A stretch of DNA of 64,000 bases, from the NCBI RefSeq assembly GCF_002530675.1, contig NZ_PCMX01000029.1, positions 63,151 to 127,150 on the forward strand, given 5' to 3'. A model generated the notes under the pieces. That model saw nothing but the letters and a program-made list of their open reading frames with translations, searched no databases and was not told the DNA's origin. The translations under genes and the position numbers were made by a program. This DNA is from Flavobacterium columnare NBRC 100251 = ATCC 23463. Lineage in GTDB: Bacteria > Bacteroidota > Bacteroidia > Flavobacteriales > Flavobacteriaceae. Of this stretch, positions 53,742 to 62,637 are shown one piece after another (position 1 is the stretch's first letter; the number at the start of each line of letters is the position of its first letter).

Positions 53742-54746
53742 CTAATAAGTAAATACAAATTTTGCATATACAGGATCATGATCTGAAATATCCCCTCCAA
53801 AATACTGAGCTGTAAACCGATGCGTTGGTGTTATATATTCTGGTAATTTATGATCTTTATCCAAAAATATATAGTCCAACGTGTTATTATAATTATTATA
53901 TCCTTGGTACCTTACTACGGTATTTTGATTAGAATAAGTCCCTCTATCGGTGAGTGGATTAAAAAAGTAGTTATGCCTACCATTTAAAAGCATTTTCATC
54001 TTTTGAAATTCATCGGTCAAAGTATACTCTACATTCATATCTCCTGCATAAATAACCGGTTCTGAATTAGGTATCTTAAAGGATTCTTTGAAGGCTTTCA
54101 GTTCTACAAATTGTTTTTCTCGCGTTAATCTTCCTGGAAAATTAGGTTGTTCAGAAGCAGTATGGGTTCCCATTACATGATATTTTTTTCCATTCTTTTG
54201 AACGATAACATAAGCTACTCCTCTATTTGTTAACCCTTCTGGCGAATTAATCTTATTTTTGAATATCATTTGATACTTTTTTAAAATGGGGTATTTACTT
54301 AAAATAATAATTCCTCCATTAATATGAAAAAGAGTATCTCCACAATCTCCATAATAACCGTCCCAATCATTAGGATACAAGAGTGTTCCTTTTCCGCTTG
54401 TACAATAAAGACCTAACAAAGAACTCATATAAGGATAAATCGATTTTATCTTTGCTATAAATTCATCACTAAAACGCGCATTAAATCCTTCTTGAATTAC
54501 TAAAACATCAGGTGTTTCTGTTCCTAGGTTTGAAATATATTTTTGTAATTCAACAGCTCGTTCTTTGCTCTTGTATTGAGTTAGCACACTGGGTAATTGG
54601 TAGACATTATAACTCATTACTGAAAATGTTTCAGCAGACTCAACAAATCTATTGACAGAAAATTTAGTATTTTCAAGTAAAAATGCGCTTTCATCTGAAC
54701 AAGATACAATACTAAACCAACCTAATAAGAATAATAGTTTTTTCAT
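53742..54746 (-). CDS. Sphingomyelinase-like endonuclease/exonuclease/phosphatase family lipoprotein
   Basis: This 334-residue protein has a lipoprotein signal (MKKLLFLLGWFSIVSCS, lipid Cys about 16) and an EEP-fold domain like bacterial sphingomyelinase C. The catalytic pieces are visible: N in SYNVYQLP, E in VIQEGFN, H in GTHTASEQPN, D/N in GDMNVEYT and the C-terminal SDHDPV. Such enzymes hydrolyse sphingomyelin to ceramide and phosphocholine and are hemolytic in known pathogens. Substrate preference is inferred. It is a single-gene unit. Confidence 0.82.
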   Translation of the reverse strand: MKKLLFLLGWFSIVSCSDESAFLLENTKFSVNRFVESAETFSVMSYNVYQLPSVLTQYKSKERAVELQKYISNLGTETPDVLVIQEGFNARFSDEFIAKIKSIYPYMSSLLGLYCTSGKGTLLYPNDWDGYYGDCGDTLFHINGGIIILSKYPILKKYQMIFKNKINSPEGLTNRGVAYVIVQKNGKKYHVMGTHTASEQPNFPGRLTREKQFVELKAFKESFKIPNSEPVIYAGDMNVEYTLTDEFQKMKMLLNGRHNYFFNPLTDRGTYSNQNTVVRYQGYNNYNNTLDYIFLDKDHKLPEYITPTHRFTAQYFGGDISDHDPVYAKFVFTY

Positions 54747-54761
54747 CTTTTATTTTTTTGA

Positions 54762-54769
54762 CAAAACTA
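54762..54769 (-). promoter_or_regulatory. Bacteroidota-type -7 box (TAGTTTTG) for the sphingomyelinase gene
   Basis: On the minus strand TAGTTTTG matches TAnnTTTG, 15 bases upstream of the ATG at 54746. It is followed by TCAAAAAA, as at the hydroxyproline operon promoter. Confidence 0.45.
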
Positions 54770-54939
54770 TACGGCTCAGATTAGGAAATTCTTAATTTAA
54801 AATTATCTATTATTATATAAAAGTTTAAATAATTCATACTCATATTAATTCATTGATAACATTTTAAGAAAGCGTAAAGCATTTTAATGTTTTAAGTATA
54901 ATACCATTTAAAGACACTATCCCCTTTTTATCTAGTGGT

Positions 54940-54978
54940 TTTGATTATATGACTCCTCCTTACCGGAGTGACAAACAA
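54940..54978. repeat. Intergenic repeat, family C partial copy
   Basis: GATTATATGACTCCTCCTTA then GGAGTGACAAAC matches GATTATGAGACTCCTCCTTA and AGGATGACAAAC at 55127-55160. The direct repeat AATACCATTTAAA also occurs twice nearby (about 54899 and 55019). These lie in the 821-base gap 54747-55567. Confidence 0.5.
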
Positions 54979-55072
54979 GAGACTAAAAATAGAACCAAAA
55001 AGAGTATTATTTGAACCTAATACCATTTAAACTTTGAAATTTCCTCATAATACTATTTTTTTAATCTTGAAA

Positions 55073-55160
55073 CTGTCCAAAAAGTTCGCAATCTTTTCGA
55101 TCAAAGGGAGAAATCACATACTATTGATTATGAGACTCCTCCTTATGTTAGGATGACAAA
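55073..55160. repeat. Intergenic repeats, family B left arm and family C copy
   Basis: CTGTCCAAAAAGTTCGCAATC (55073) matches the left arm of the structure at 53.6 kb. It is followed by AAAGGGAGAAATCACATACT (55103 onward), the reverse of the family C copy at 11.5 kb. No gene lies here. Confidence 0.55.
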
Positions 55161-55189
55161 CTGTATATTGATTTAGACACTATCTTAGA

Positions 55190-55250
55190 AAAGCAATAAA
55201 AATTAGTGTTGGTTCTCGATACGCTTCGCGCTCGAACTAACGATTATTTC
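55190..55250. repeat. Intergenic repeat, family D copy 2
   Basis: AAAGCAATAAAAATTAGTGT then TGGTTCTCGATACGCTTCGC matches the copy at 34480 with scattered differences. The rest of the gap (55251-55567) is AT-rich; AGAGGA/TCCTCT near 55436-55467 is a weak hairpin. No gene is seen in 54747-55567. Confidence 0.6.
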
Positions 55251-55567
55251 ATATATACCATTATATACAAACCAGATAAAGAGCAATTCATAATACCAGA
55301 CTGAACACAGTGATTATCTTATTGAAAATAAAGAACACTGAACGATTGAAAGGAAAAAATCATATAAAATGAATAATGAGGTATTTTAAGAGTTCTTTAT
55401 CTATTTTTTTAAACAAAAAAGTCAGATACGAAAAAAGAGGACGAAATAAATGACACTCATCCTCTTATCAGAATAAAACTATATGTTCCTACTTTATTTT
55501 TTGAATTCCTTAAGAAAGTATTCCTTTTTGTACGGCTTATTTTATCATTAAAAAATAAGATTATCCC

Positions 55568-56626
55568 TTACAAGGGTAAATTAGCTACTACTGTTTTTAT
55601 ATCTTGTTCTTTATTTTTAGGATATATTAATAGCACATCTTCTTTATCTACTACAATGTAATCTTTTAATCCGTCTATTACTACTAGTTTTTTTCCTTCT
55701 GTACGTATAATATTATTATTTGCATTTTCTAGATATACGGTAGCGTTTACCACCGCATTATCTTGTTCATCTTTGGGCAGTTTATCATATAACGACCCCC
55801 AAGTTCCTAAATCATTCCAATCGAAGGTAGCTGGTAAGACAAATACGTTTTGTGCTTTTTCTAAAATGGCATAATCTACAGAAATGTTTTGAGCTAACGG
55901 ATAATTATCTAATATAAAAGCAGCTTCTTTTTCAGTATTATAGGTTTCATATCCATTCATAAAATGCTTGTACATTGCAGGTTGAAACTCTTCAAAAGCT
56001 TTTAAAACACTTTTTACACTCCATACGAAGATCCCAGCATTCCATAAGAAATTTCTGCTTTGTATAAATTTACGAGCTGTTGCATAATCTGGTTTCTCAC
56101 GGAATTGTTTTACTTTTTTTATAGGTCTTGAATCTAATTTATCGTATTCAATATACCCATAACCTGTATTTGGAAATGTAGGCAAAATACCTAAAGTCAT
56201 TAAATTTTCGTCTTGTTCGCAAAAATCAAACGCCTGTTGTAGGTTTGCACAAAACTGAACCTCATCTTCAATCCAATGATCAGATGGAGCAACTACGACC
56301 AATGCGTCAGGGTTTATTTTTTTTATCTTAAGAGTAGCGTACAGAATACAAGGTGCTGTATTACGCATAGCTGGTTCTAAAACCACCTGTTCTTGCTTAA
56401 CTCCTGGCAATTGTTCTAAAACTATATCATTATAGTTTTCGTTTGTTAGTATTAAAATATTTTCTTTTGGTATAATTTCCGAAAGTCTTGAAAACGTCTT
56501 TTGAATCAGCGTTTCTCCAGTTCCTAACATATCATGAAATTGTTTCGGAAATTGTACGGTAGACACGGGCCAAAAACGTGAACCTACTCCGCCAGCCATT
56601 ATAATTGCGTAATAATTTTTGTTCAT
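55568..56626 (-). CDS. Mannose-1-phosphate guanylyltransferase
   Basis: This enzyme makes GDP-mannose from mannose-1-phosphate and GTP for glycan synthesis. The nucleotidyltransferase signature is AGGVGSRFWPVSTVQFPKQF near residue 10. The sequence also has VVAPSDHWI (metal and nucleotide site), GYGYIEYD, and SVDYAILEKA with the pyrophosphorylase lysine-bearing FREKPD block. At 352 residues it lacks a fused mannose-6-phosphate isomerase domain. The start is set at 56626 (MNKNYYAIIMAGG); six upstream codons are not conserved-looking. It is in the same direction as the SprT gene upstream, 42 bases away. Confidence 0.92.
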   Translation of the reverse strand: MNKNYYAIIMAGGVGSRFWPVSTVQFPKQFHDMLGTGETLIQKTFSRLSEIIPKENILILTNENYNDIVLEQLPGVKQEQVVLEPAMRNTAPCILYATLKIKKINPDALVVVAPSDHWIEDEVQFCANLQQAFDFCEQDENLMTLGILPTFPNTGYGYIEYDKLDSRPIKKVKQFREKPDYATARKFIQSRNFLWNAGIFVWSVKSVLKAFEEFQPAMYKHFMNGYETYNTEKEAAFILDNYPLAQNISVDYAILEKAQNVFVLPATFDWNDLGTWGSLYDKLPKDEQDNAVVNATVYLENANNNIIRTEGKKLVVIDGLKDYIVVDKEDVLLIYPKNKEQDIKTVVANLPL

Positions 56627-56668
56627 AAGTTTTAAAAGTAACAAGATGCGAAGTTACAAAGATTAAAA

Positions 56669-57268
56669 TTAATTTGGTAATAACTCTACTTCTGCATTAG
56701 GATTAAACAAATAGGTTTTTCCTGTATTCAATTCTAAACATTCAAAACGTTTGGTACGAAGAGCTATCTTCTTAAAAATTTTTCCGTTATGGATTCTAAA
56801 AACACTTCCAAATGGGATCTCAAAAACATAATGTTTATTATTCTCTGGATCAAATTGTTTTAATGCTAAAGCTAGGGTTGCATCTGTATCACTACTTGCT
56901 TTTGGATTACGAAAATGTCTTGCTATCAAGGATAATAATGAAGGTGGAAATATTTCAGGTCGAATAAAAGGGATCATCAATCTTTGAAAAGTATGTTTCC
57001 ATTCTTCTCCATGAGGTTTTATATTTCGTCCATATTTTTCAAATGCAACTAAGTGTGCTATTTCATGAATGAGCGTAATTAAAAAACGGTATTCATTTTG
57101 CGAATAATTAACGGTTATAACGTGCCTTCCGTTTCCTTCTCTTCTATAATCCCCATGACGGGTTAAACGCTCATTTACAATTTTTAAATGTACATGATTT
57201 GTTTTAATTAATTCAAAACACATTGGAACCGCTTGTTCTGGAAGGTATTTAAAGAGAGTATCTTGCAT
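56669..57268 (-). CDS. SprT-like zinc metalloprotease domain protein
   Basis: This 199-residue protein has the SprT-like zinc motif HEIAHLVAFEKYG (HExxH), with a further H in KPHGEEWKHTF. Eukaryotic SprT-like proteases cleave DNA-protein crosslinks. The bacterial role is not settled. It is the first gene before the mannose-1-phosphate guanylyltransferase gene, and the two are probably one transcript without functional link. Confidence 0.85.
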   Translation of the reverse strand: MQDTLFKYLPEQAVPMCFELIKTNHVHLKIVNERLTRHGDYRREGNGRHVITVNYSQNEYRFLITLIHEIAHLVAFEKYGRNIKPHGEEWKHTFQRLMIPFIRPEIFPPSLLSLIARHFRNPKASSDTDATLALALKQFDPENNKHYVFEIPFGSVFRIHNGKIFKKIALRTKRFECLELNTGKTYLFNPNAEVELLPN

Positions 57269-57572
57269 TATATCAGTCTCCTTTTTCTAAAATTTAAAAC
57301 TGTTTTGTATTAGAATATGAAACAACTTTTTGTTTACTTGGATTTCTAATTCTTTTACCCGATTGATTACATTGATGTTTTCTGTAAAAGTTTAGAAGGT
57401 TATAAATCTAAATATATCTTTAATATCTACCTTATAAATTTTACCATCGGAATATTGTTTTTTTAATTCATTAGAGTTTTAAAGAACTCTTTTATTTCTT
57501 TTTAAAATTTCGTTTCAGAATACTCCAATTCTTTTTTTGGATTCAACTTTCTCTTTTACAAATAATAAAACG

Positions 57573-57610
57573 CCTCTTTTTATTTGAATAAAAAGAGGGT
57601 CGTATTGACT
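57573..57610 (-). terminator. Hairpin terminator after the SDR gene
   Basis: CCTCTTTTTATT pairs with AATAAAAAGAGG (perfect 12-base stem, 2-base loop). On the minus strand it is followed by CGTTTTATTATTT. It lies about 50 bases after the SDR stop codon. The rest of the 382-base gap (57269-57650) is AT-rich with no gene. Confidence 0.6.
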
Positions 57611-57650
57611 ATAATAATAGAATTAAATTTTGCATACAATTTAAGTTTTA

Positions 57651-58334
57651 TCAAGGAGTTGTTGAGGAAACTTGTAACACTTTTCCGTTATAATATTTAT
57701 TTCCTGTCAGTGCGAAATCAAAAATATAATTTGCCATTTCAGGTGCCGTTATAGGTGCCTGATAATCTGGAAAAGCTTCTTGTAACATTTCTGTTTGCAC
57801 AGCTCCTAGGGCAAGGACATTAAAGGCAATTCCTTTTTCTTTATATTCTTCTGCCAGTAATTCAGATAACGTTATAACAGCTCCTTTACTAGAACTATAA
57901 GCAGAAAGCCCTGCAAATTTCATGCTTCCTTGTATGCCTCCCATAGAACTAATAGTTACCACGTGGCTTCCTTTTTGAAGATACGGAATACAGATGCGGG
58001 TTAATGCTGCTACGCCAAAAACGTTTACTTTATAAACATTTTCAAATTCAACAGATGTAATTTCTTCAAAAGGTTTATACAATAAACTTCCTGCATTATG
58101 GATTACTACATCTATTTGTTTCCAGGATTGCTTTAAAAAATTTTTTATTGAATATAAATCTTCTTCAACAGCCAAATCAACGGCAAGACAGATTATGTTT
58201 TTATGTTCTATTAGAGGCTGTGGCATTTTACGTGAAATAGCCAATACTTGATGTCCTGCATTAGCAAATTGCAAGGCCAATTCGTATCCTATTCCTCTGG
58301 AGGTTCCTGTAATGACAATATTTTTATTTTTCAT
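57651..58334 (-). CDS. Short-chain dehydrogenase/reductase (SDR)
   Basis: This 227-residue enzyme has the classical SDR layout: dinucleotide motif TGTSRGIGYELA, NAG in VIHNAGSL, SSMGGIQG with the catalytic Ser, and Y-x-x-x-K as YSSSKGAVI. The substrate is not known. It overlaps the M28 gene by 11 bases and lies last in the S41-M28-SDR unit. Confidence 0.9.
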   Translation of the reverse strand: MKNKNIVITGTSRGIGYELALQFANAGHQVLAISRKMPQPLIEHKNIICLAVDLAVEEDLYSIKNFLKQSWKQIDVVIHNAGSLLYKPFEEITSVEFENVYKVNVFGVAALTRICIPYLQKGSHVVTISSMGGIQGSMKFAGLSAYSSSKGAVITLSELLAEEYKEKGIAFNVLALGAVQTEMLQEAFPDYQAPITAPEMANYIFDFALTGNKYYNGKVLQVSSTTP

Positions 58335-59265
58335 TTAACTTAATTTCTTTTGTAGCTGCGTTAATCATTTTTTCAAGTACAATCTTACTTTTTTCTGTTA
58401 CTTTTTGAATATGTTGGATATCCATTTTATCAAATTCATCTTTTACGTGATGATAAAATTTATAATTTTCAAAATCAAAACTAGAGATTGTATGTGCTGG
58501 GATGTGATACTCTTCATAAAAGGGATAATTATCTGATGCTTTAAAGAGTTGGTATCTACTTTCTACAGGAAGGTAACCTACCCATTTTTCACTGGCATAT
58601 TCATTCATTTTTTTAGCCATATTCGATTTGGTAATACCTGTCATATAAACCAACATTTCTTTTCTATTCATTGGGATGCCTATCATTTCATAGTTGAACA
58701 TAAAATAAATGTCAATTGCTGCATTTTTCATCTTTTGGGCTAAATGACGTGACCCTAACAATCCTTTTTCTTCGGCTGTAAACAAAGCAAAAACAATGGA
58801 ACGTTTATTATTTTTTTTCTCTGAAAAATAGCGCATTACTTCTAATACGGCTGTGGTTCCCACTGCATTGTCATTAGCTCCATTAGCTATCCTATCGCCT
58901 TCTACCTCTGTGGCACTACCTATGTGGTCGTAATGCCCCCCAATAACTACATATTCATTTTTTAAAACAGGATCGTTTCCCTCTATAACCCCAACAATAT
59001 TATAGGCTGGTTTATGATAATCTGACAATTTATCTCGATAGGTTTTATAAAAAGGTTTTACTTGATTTTCTTTGAATTGATTTTCTAAAAACACCATTAC
59101 GTTTTCCATTTCAGGTGTTCCTGGTTCACGTCCTTTATTCTCATCTGAGGTTAAAAATTGTAACGTTTTTTCAATTCTTTTTATCTTTTGTTCTTCTGCT
59201 TCTTGAGCATTTAGATTTATAAAAGAACTAACTAATAATATACCTACTAGCTTATATATATTCAT
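58324..59265 (-). CDS. M28 family aminopeptidase
   Basis: This 313-residue zinc peptidase has a signal peptide (LVGILLVSSFINLNAQ) and the M28 metal-binding blocks GGHYDHIG, GANDNAVGT and FTAEEKGLLGS. A later NYKFYHHVKDEFDKM carries the last histidine. It probably works in the periplasm or outside, releasing amino acids from peptides. I start at 59265 (MNIYKLVGILL). The frame opens 15 codons earlier, inside the S41 gene. It lies between the S41 and SDR genes with overlap or near overlap. Confidence 0.9.
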   Translation of the reverse strand: MNIYKLVGILLVSSFINLNAQEAEEQKIKRIEKTLQFLTSDENKGREPGTPEMENVMVFLENQFKENQVKPFYKTYRDKLSDYHKPAYNIVGVIEGNDPVLKNEYVVIGGHYDHIGSATEVEGDRIANGANDNAVGTTAVLEVMRYFSEKKNNKRSIVFALFTAEEKGLLGSRHLAQKMKNAAIDIYFMFNYEMIGIPMNRKEMLVYMTGITKSNMAKKMNEYASEKWVGYLPVESRYQLFKASDNYPFYEEYHIPAHTISSFDFENYKFYHHVKDEFDKMDIQHIQKVTEKSKIVLEKMINAATKEIKLNEK

Positions 59266-59273
59266 GCTATCAG

Positions 59274-60875
59274 TTATTTTAAAATTTTTCCTTCTGTTTG
59301 TAGAATCCATTGCAACTCGGCATCTTTGTTATTCTGATAATCTTCTTTTTTAGAAGTTATCGCAACTTGCGGCATTACTCCCCTCCCTTTTATAGTTGAT
59401 TTTTTCACAACTCCTATTTCCATCATTCCTACTCTAAATTTTAGTTTAGAATGAGGCAAAGTTAATATAGGGAGTGTTCCTGCTACCGTACTATTAAAAG
59501 CACCTCCTGTTTCTTCTCCCACAAAAATGCCTCTATTTATATTTTGTAAATTAGCTGAAATAACACTAGAAGCTGAAAAACTTCCTCCATCTATAAGTAC
59601 ATATAATTTTCCTTGATAATTATTATCTTTAGGTTGCAATCTATCAGTTAATTTTGATTTTTGATAAAAAAAGCCTTTGGGTGATTTTTTTATCAAAAAC
59701 AAATTTTTAATAATATATGGAACTACTATAGGTGCTAATGAAATCAGAATTCCTTTAGGAACATTACGAAACATATTGGTTGCTAAACTCGTTCGATTTG
59801 TTACTTTTAAGGTATCTACAAAATTCACAAAATCGGGACTAATATACGTAAATAAATTCTTAATTTCTTCAATACTTCCCCCTCCGTTATTTCGTAAATC
59901 AAGCACTAAGGTCTTTCCTTTTTTATTTTCAATTTCTTTGAATATGAGTGCGTAAGCTTTTGATTGTTTCCCTCCTACAAATTTTTTTATACGTAATACG
60001 ACTAATGAAGAATCTGTTGTAGGATAGATTAGTTGTCGGGTAAACTCTTTTTTTATTTCATCGTATCCAAAAATTGATTTTTTTATTTCCAATTCTTTTT
60101 CATGTGCTCTTCGAAATTCTTTTTCGTTTTTAGATCTCTTTTTAATTGAATCTGCTGATTTTTTTGTCTTTTCTTTTTTAAATCCTTTCGTTAAAGCGAC
60201 TCTCGTTAAAAGTTTTTTATAAAGACTGTCTTTGTATGAAAATTCTACTTGTATACTATCTGTAATTTGCTTTTCTAATTTAAAATAATTAACAATTTTA
60301 TTGGCAAAGGCTCGATTATAATACGTTTGATTGTAACCATCCGAAGCATCTGTTCCTTTATATTTAGCAAATAAATATTGAGGCGTTATTCCTTGTATTT
60401 TTTTTATAACGGTTCCTGTTTTTATCGTAATATCTTTAGAGTAATTTTGTGTAATAATTAACTCATCATCAATGTAAGAGAAACTAAATAAAGACAAAGG
60501 ATAGGCTCCTTTTTTTTTCAAGTATTTTAATTCACTTCTAGTAAATTGTTTGTACAAGGGCTGTATAGCAGTATGTCCTTGTCTAACACTTGCCACTACC
60601 CTACTAATTCCAAAATAAAATTCATTTGGTTTTAAAGGATTTTTAATACTTTGTTTTAGACTATCAAATTTAAATTTTAAATCTTTTTTGTTAATATAGA
60701 ACTCTAAAGAGGGATGCAGTTTAAATAATTTTCTCTGTACAAAATCTATATCTTTATGTAGTTTTTTTATTGCTATAGGAGTTTCTATGTGTTGATTTGC
60801 TTTATGCACTGATTGACAATTTTGAAATAATATCAAAATCAAGCCTACAATTAAGTTTTTTATTTTTTTAACCAT
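59274..60875 (-). CDS. S41 family (C-terminal processing-like) peptidase
   Basis: This 533-residue protein starts with a membrane or lipoprotein signal (KKIKNLIVGLILILFQNCQS), with a Cys whose lipobox is not canonical. The S41/tail-specific protease core lies in the second half (VLDLRNNGGGSIEEI, YVLIDGGSFSASSV with the catalytic serine, GEETGGAFNSTVAGT). It probably cleaves proteins or peptides in the periplasm. It heads a unit with the M28 and SDR genes. Confidence 0.88.
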   Translation of the reverse strand: MVKKIKNLIVGLILILFQNCQSVHKANQHIETPIAIKKLHKDIDFVQRKLFKLHPSLEFYINKKDLKFKFDSLKQSIKNPLKPNEFYFGISRVVASVRQGHTAIQPLYKQFTRSELKYLKKKGAYPLSLFSFSYIDDELIITQNYSKDITIKTGTVIKKIQGITPQYLFAKYKGTDASDGYNQTYYNRAFANKIVNYFKLEKQITDSIQVEFSYKDSLYKKLLTRVALTKGFKKEKTKKSADSIKKRSKNEKEFRRAHEKELEIKKSIFGYDEIKKEFTRQLIYPTTDSSLVVLRIKKFVGGKQSKAYALIFKEIENKKGKTLVLDLRNNGGGSIEEIKNLFTYISPDFVNFVDTLKVTNRTSLATNMFRNVPKGILISLAPIVVPYIIKNLFLIKKSPKGFFYQKSKLTDRLQPKDNNYQGKLYVLIDGGSFSASSVISANLQNINRGIFVGEETGGAFNSTVAGTLPILTLPHSKLKFRVGMMEIGVVKKSTIKGRGVMPQVAITSKKEDYQNNKDAELQWILQTEGKILK

Positions 60876-60950
60876 CTATACGAATGTTGTTTCCTATGAG
60901 TTTCTATACAATATATTGTTGGTTGTAATTTCAAGTTACAAAATAAAAAA

Positions 60951-60978
60951 ATCCCGAATGTTTTTCAACTTTCGGGAC
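60951..60978 (-). terminator. Rho-independent terminator after pdhC
   Basis: On the minus strand TCCCGAAA and TTCGGGA form a stem around an 11-base A-rich loop, followed by seven T. It lies 25 bases after the pdhC stop codon. Confidence 0.7.
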
Positions 60979-61002
60979 TTAATATTTTTTGGTTTATTTT
61001 TT

Positions 61003-62631
61003 TTATGCTAACATAGTTACTGGGTTTTCCATATAAGCTTTAAAAGTTTGTAAAAACTGTGCTCCTGTGGCACCATCTACTGTTCTATGATCACATGCTA
61101 AAGTAACGGTCATGGTATTACCTATCACAATTTGTCCGTTTTTAACAACTGGTTTTTCTACAATAGCTCCAACTGATAAAATAGCCGAATTGGGTTGATT
61201 AATAATAGAAGTAAAAGATTGAATTCCAAACATACCTAAGTTAGAAATAGTAAAAGTACTTCCTTCCATTTCGTTAGGTTGTATCTTTTTTATTTTAGCT
61301 CTTCCTGCCATATCTTTTACTGATGTTCCTATTTGAGACAGTGTCATTTGATCCGCAAATTTTAATACAGGTACTACTAAACCATCTTCTACTGCAACTG
61401 CAACACCAATGTTCACATGATGGTTTAAGATCATAGCCTCTTCTTTCCATTGTGAATTTACTTGTGGATGTTTTTTCAACGCCATAGCAGAGGCTTTTAT
61501 TACCATATCATTAAAAGATACCTTCGTATTTGGCAAATTATTAATCATGGATCTAGATGTCATTGCATTATCCATATCTAACTCAATTGTTAGATAATAA
61601 TGAGGTGCTGTAAATTTAGATTCTGATAAACGTTTTGCAATTACTTTGCGCATTTGTGAGTTTTTCACTTCTTCTTGATATACCTCACCTGCTGGCACGA
61701 AAGGTTTTACTTCAGCTACTGTTGCCACCGCTTCAACTACTACATCTGTGGTGGTTCTTGATACATTTACCTGCGCTACTGATGGACTGTATCCTTCAAC
61801 ATCTGCTTTTGTAATGCGCCCATTTTCTCCTGTTCCTTTTACAGAAGCTAAATTAATTCCTTTTTCTTGTGCAATTTTTTTAGCTAATGGAGAGGCAAAA
61901 ATTCTCCCTGTGTTGTTTGATGCTTCTTTTTGAGGAGCCGAAACGACTTCTTCTTTTGACTCTGCAATTATTTCTGTCTTAGGTATCTCAACAGTACCTC
62001 CAGTTGAAAAATTAGCTAAAACAGTTGAAACATCTGTACCGGCTGGTCCTAAAATTGCCAAAATACTATCTACAGGAGCTGAATCGCCTGTTTGAACACC
62101 TATGTATAATAAAGTACCTGAATTAAACGATTCAAATTCCATGGTTGCTTTATCGGTTTCAATTTCAGCTAAAATATCGCCTTCTTTTATAGTATCTCCT
62201 ATGTTTTTCAACCAACTTGCCACAGTACCTGTTGTCATGGTATCACTCAAACGAGGCATAGTAACTACTTTTACTCCTGCTGGTATTTCAAAAGAAGAAA
62301 TAGAATTTGTTGTAGATGCTTCTACGTTAGTTTCTGCAACTGGTTCTTCTTTTTCGGAAACACCCCCATTTAATAAAGTTGAAATATCTTCGCCTTCTTG
62401 ACCAATGATTGCTAATAATGAATCTACAGGAGCTGTTTGACCTGCTTCAATTCCTATATGTAATAATACCCCTGAATTAAAAGATTCAAACTCCATAGTG
62501 GCTTTATCGGTTTCAATTTCAGCCAATATATCTCCTTCTTTAATTTTATCTCCCACTTTTTTAAGCCATGTTGCCACAGTCCCTTCGGTCATGGTATCGC
62601 TCAAACGAGGCATGGTAACTACTATTGCCAT
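61003..62631 (-). CDS. pdhC: Pyruvate dehydrogenase complex E2 (dihydrolipoamide acetyltransferase)
   Basis: This 542-residue protein has two N-terminal lipoyl domains, about residues 1-80 and 120-200, each with the lipoyl-lysine sequence EIETDKATMEFES. They are almost identical, implying duplication. A peripheral subunit-binding domain follows (about 250-285, ASPLAKKIAQEKGINL) and then the acetyltransferase core, with H and D in DHRTVDGATG. It transfers acetyl groups to CoA in pyruvate oxidation. The start is 6 bases after pdhA. Confidence 0.95.
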   Translation of the reverse strand: MAIVVTMPRLSDTMTEGTVATWLKKVGDKIKEGDILAEIETDKATMEFESFNSGVLLHIGIEAGQTAPVDSLLAIIGQEGEDISTLLNGGVSEKEEPVAETNVEASTTNSISSFEIPAGVKVVTMPRLSDTMTTGTVASWLKNIGDTIKEGDILAEIETDKATMEFESFNSGTLLYIGVQTGDSAPVDSILAILGPAGTDVSTVLANFSTGGTVEIPKTEIIAESKEEVVSAPQKEASNNTGRIFASPLAKKIAQEKGINLASVKGTGENGRITKADVEGYSPSVAQVNVSRTTTDVVVEAVATVAEVKPFVPAGEVYQEEVKNSQMRKVIAKRLSESKFTAPHYYLTIELDMDNAMTSRSMINNLPNTKVSFNDMVIKASAMALKKHPQVNSQWKEEAMILNHHVNIGVAVAVEDGLVVPVLKFADQMTLSQIGTSVKDMAGRAKIKKIQPNEMEGSTFTISNLGMFGIQSFTSIINQPNSAILSVGAIVEKPVVKNGQIVIGNTMTVTLACDHRTVDGATGAQFLQTFKAYMENPVTMLA

Positions 62632-62637
62632 AATTTT

